From assembly GCA_937901365.1 (NCBI GenBank), contig CALCEF010000211.1, positions 1-15,881 on the forward strand: DNA of 15,881 nucleotides, read 5' to 3'. The notes below the pieces were generated by a model. It saw only the letters and a list, made by a program, of their open reading frames with translations, was not told where the DNA came from and did no database searches. The translations under genes and the position numbers were made by a program. Source of the stretch: an uncultured euryarchaeote (GTDB lineage Archaea > Thermoplasmatota > Poseidoniia > Poseidoniales > Thalassarchaeaceae). Positions 13,999 through 15,881 of this stretch are shown in pieces; the first letter of the stretch is position 1; every line of letters starts with the position of its first letter.

Positions 13999-15324
13999 TC
14001 AATCACCGTCAAACATGTCCAATGTGGATGCGAGGGCTGTAATTTCAGCGCGCATCTTTTCCTTCTCACGAGCACCCAAAGAGGTGTCCGAAATTTGGTT
14101 TTCCAACCACTCTATTTCAGCCTTAATGGACTCCCTTTCCTCTCGATGGATTTCATCCGCTCTCGCCATTTGTAGGCGCGCAGTTTGCTGTCTGGCAGCC
14201 TTTCTTCGGGCCTTTAATTCGTAACTTCCACCGCGACCGAGGGAGCCAGATGGTTGAGACTTGAGTTCAATATTCACCGGATATGGGATGACGATGCCTT
14301 CGTCTCTAAACCGATCTGTCATTTTCTGCATAATCCAGTCGCGAGCTGGCCATTCATCAGAATAATCAGAAATCCACGTGTACAAACGGAAGTCGATCGA
14401 ATAATCTCCCAAACTGATGATTAGGGCTCGGGATTTTGGTGTGTCGAGAGTGTATGGACAACTCTGTGCAACCTCGTTCAAGACCTGCTTAACGTGGGGC
14501 GGATCTTCATCGTAAGCAACCGAGACATCAATGAGCAAGTTGATGCGTTTTGGGACACCGTCTCCACCACCTCTTGCCTTGTTCAGAATAGTACTCGAGA
14601 CCAGCGTGTTGTTGGGGATGATCACCAACTCTTCCGACCATGTCAAAACCTTGGTCGACAGAATTCCTGTGGAGATAACCTTGCCTTCAATTTCGTCAAC
14701 TTGAATTCGGTCTCCTACATCGAATGGACGATCCATTGCGAGCAAGAATGAATTCAGAATGTTACCCAATGTTTGTTGCAAAGCCAAACCTGCAATCAGT
14801 GAGAAAACGGCCATCGAGGCGAGAAGACCCATCAATTCCAATTGCAATTCATCCAATACCAAATACAGACCAAATGCCCAAACTAGAATTCTGGAAAATC
14901 CACTAACAAAATGGTTCCTTCCAGTGACAGCTACACCCTGGCTGTTTGAGTTGATCCATGTCATGAAAGGTGGTGTAATCACTCGGATGGTGCTGCTAAC
15001 CATACTGGTGAAAATGAGGATGTATGCAGCGTTTACAAAGTGGAAAATAGCGTCCATCGCAGATGGAGAAAGCCAAGCGAATGAACCGTTGATACACAGC
15101 ACAGCACAGAAAGCAAGGGTTCGTGATGAAAGTGGATGGAACAAATCGTTGTCCCATCCGACCTTGGTTTTGTTGACAAAATCTCCAAATTTCTTGAGGA
15201 CTACAAATTTAGTAAATCCAAAAAGCGCTAGACTGAGACCAATACAAATACCAATTTTCCCATAAATTGGCAGGGCATTTACCCAATCTTGAACCGTAGA
15301 TATTTCGTCAAAAAGTTGCTGCAA
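13999..15324 (-). CDS. mscS: MscS-family mechanosensitive ion channel
   Basis: 441 aa from a TTG at 15324, which has GGGGGTG 7 nt upstream. A GTG at 15372 would add 16 unconvincing residues and lacks such a site, but cannot be ruled out. Hydrophobic segments suggest five membrane helices; the last is the pore-lining one and leads into the MscS signature (GLALQQTLGNILNSF, then DRPFDVGDRIQV). The beta domain follows with EGKV, then IIPNNTLVSSTILN. A mixed alpha/beta C-terminal domain comes next. About 65 charged residues at the end (RKAARQQTARLQMARADEIH and on to AEIEWLENQI) are predicted to be coiled coil, longer than in the E. coli MscS tail. Such channels open under membrane tension and release solutes during osmotic downshift. 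It lies downstream of the FlaJ-like gene in the same direction and is probably cotranscribed with it. Confidence 0.87.
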   Translation of the reverse strand: MQQLFDEISTVQDWVNALPIYGKIGICIGLSLALFGFTKFVVLKKFGDFVNKTKVGWDNDLFHPLSSRTLAFCAVLCINGSFAWLSPSAMDAIFHFVNAAYILIFTSMVSSTIRVITPPFMTWINSNSQGVAVTGRNHFVSGFSRILVWAFGLYLVLDELQLELMGLLASMAVFSLIAGLALQQTLGNILNSFLLAMDRPFDVGDRIQVDEIEGKVISTGILSTKVLTWSEELVIIPNNTLVSSTILNKARGGGDGVPKRINLLIDVSVAYDEDPPHVKQVLNEVAQSCPYTLDTPKSRALIISLGDYSIDFRLYTWISDYSDEWPARDWIMQKMTDRFRDEGIVIPYPVNIELKSQPSGSLGRGGSYELKARRKAARQQTARLQMARADEIHREERESIKAEIEWLENQISDTSLGAREKEKMRAEITALASTLDMFDGD

Positions 15325-15331
15325 AGTGGCC

Positions 15332-15338
15332 CACCCCC
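15332..15338 (-). promoter_or_regulatory. Ribosome binding site supporting TTG start 15324
   Basis: GGGGGTG on the minus strand, 7 nt before TTG 15324. It is the only convincing site near the 5' end of the channel gene and is the reason for choosing this start over GTG 15372. Confidence 0.4.
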
Positions 15339-15365
15339 TTGTGTTTTGCGAGCATTCGGCAGCAC

Positions 15366-15390
15366 CAATCACTCAAAGGTGTTGTGATTG
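15366..15390 (-). repeat. Inverted repeat between the FlaJ-like and mscS genes
   Basis: Arms CAATCAC (15366-15372) and GTGATTG (15384-15390) are exact reverse complements separated by 11 nt. One arm covers the alternative GTG start of mscS. No T-run follows on the minus strand, so it is not a clear terminator. It could be a protein-binding site or chance. Confidence 0.3.
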
Positions 15391-15396
15391 CAATTT

Positions 15397-15881
15397 TCAC
15401 GTTGCGGTAAAGAAGGTACCAAGGGTGACATCCAACAAAAACCCAGTAAGAACGCTGGTGATTGCAGCCACCCACATCATTGTCGAAACCTGTCCGAGAG
15501 CCAATGTGATACCACCACCTCGCAATCGGGATGCAACGGATGAGAGAATGAATACCATGAATACGATCAAAATTGAGGTGACGATTTTGAATAACGCAAT
15601 ATTGGATTCAACCCCTCCGGCATCTTCGAGGACGGGCAGGCCGAGGCCGCCTGCATTGGTCGTGATATCTCCAAAGTCCATGCTTTCCATTCCCTGAGCA
15701 ACTCCCGCGACGTTAGAACCCAATTGGAACACGACTGCAATCGCAATATTGAACGAAACGATTGTGGCCACCAATAGGCCGTATGCAACGCCGTTCATTG
15801 TGCTGGCAGACAAAGCCCTACGGCGACGCAAGGATAGAAGATTCGTGGTATTTTGACTGACTAAATCCGCAACCGCTGCTG
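15397..15881 (-). CDS. FlaJ/ArlJ/TadC-like membrane protein (type II secretion F family), C-terminal part
   Basis: The frame is open to the window edge, so the gene is 5' truncated; the TTG at 15831 is internal or only apparent. The visible part begins AAVADLVSQNTTNLLSLRRR, then has a membrane helix (about YGLLVATIVSFNIAIAVVFQ), a Gly/Met-rich outer loop with VAGVAQGMESMDFG, a second helix (ALFKIVTSILIVFMVFILSS), a short SRLRGGGI turn and a third helix (VSTMMWVAAITSVLTGFLL). This layout, with LRRR before a Tyr-Gly helix and R-x-GGG between the last two helices, matches the C-terminal half of FlaJ/ArlJ and TadC proteins. These are the membrane platform of archaella and type IV pili and work with an ATPase (FlaI/TadA). 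The assignment rests on pattern recognition only; other polytopic proteins are possible. Confidence 0.6.
   Translation of the reverse strand, partial: AAVADLVSQNTTNLLSLRRRRALSASTMNGVAYGLLVATIVSFNIAIAVVFQLGSNVAGVAQGMESMDFGDITTNAGGLGLPVLEDAGGVESNIALFKIVTSILIVFMVFILSSVASRLRGGGITLALGQVSTMMWVAAITSVLTGFLLDVTLGTFFTAT

Noticed and set aside
13946..14002. N-terminal extension of the RCC1/GCC giant gene to TTG 14002
   Set aside because: It would begin MSIHRRRRCYFN, run through a terminator-like hairpin and a TATA-like box, and push the signal peptide inward by 19 residues.
14759..15265. 168-codon open frame on the + strand opposite mscS
   Set aside because: The minus-strand frame is a clear MscS channel; the opposite frame has no coherent domain or membrane pattern.

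Overview
The window looks like a piece of a planktonic archaeal genome, most likely Marine Group II Euryarchaeota (Ca. Poseidoniales / Thermoplasmatota). This rests on three things: very large single-pass surface proteins built from thrombospondin type 3 (TSP3), RCC1, LamG and GCC2/GCC3-type repeats; archaeal-type signals (GGTGA-like ribosome binding sites inside operons, and TATA-like boxes about 26 nt before the start codon of first genes, as in leaderless transcripts); and a terminal fragment resembling the archaeal FlaJ/ArlJ membrane protein. The lineage assignment is inference, because there is no rRNA or marker gene here.

Layout. 1-839 (+): the 3' end of a small zinc-ribbon-like protein, closely followed by a MobA-like molybdenum cofactor guanylyltransferase. 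840-912: a short intergenic region with a perfect 9-bp palindrome centred on a TATA-like core. 913-4350 (+): a 1145-aa surface protein (signal peptide, parallel beta-helix, TSP3 stalk, one membrane helix, cytosolic tail ending in a SAP motif). It meets the next gene tail to tail with 6 bp between the stops. 4357-9447 (-): a 1696-aa surface protein (LamG, an RCC1 propeller split by a jelly-roll-like insert, Ig-like domains, TSP3 stalk, one membrane helix, cytosolic EF-hand). 9452-13945 (-): a 1497-aa surface protein (RCC1 propeller, Cys-rich GCC2/GCC3-type repeats including a 162-bp tandem array, TSP3 stalk, one membrane helix, cytosolic coiled coil and helix-hairpin-helix domain). It lies 4 bp upstream of the previous gene and is probably cotranscribed with it. 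13946-13998: a hairpin plus T-rich tract that may serve as terminator and TATA box at once. 13999-15324 (-): an MscS-family mechanosensitive channel. 15397-15881 (-): the C-terminal part of a FlaJ/ArlJ/TadC-type (type II secretion F family) membrane protein that runs off the window.

How the parts may work together. Three neighbouring giant proteins share one plan: exported repeat head, Asp-rich calcium-binding TSP3 stalk, single membrane helix, cytosolic tail. Each tail ends in a different small domain (SAP, EF-hand, HhH), and two of these are families usually associated with nucleic acid or partner binding. This suggests adhesion or sensing proteins with separate intracellular anchors or outputs, beside a tension-gated channel and a type IV pilus/archaellum-type assembly gene. 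The architecture is read directly from the sequence; the joint function is inference.
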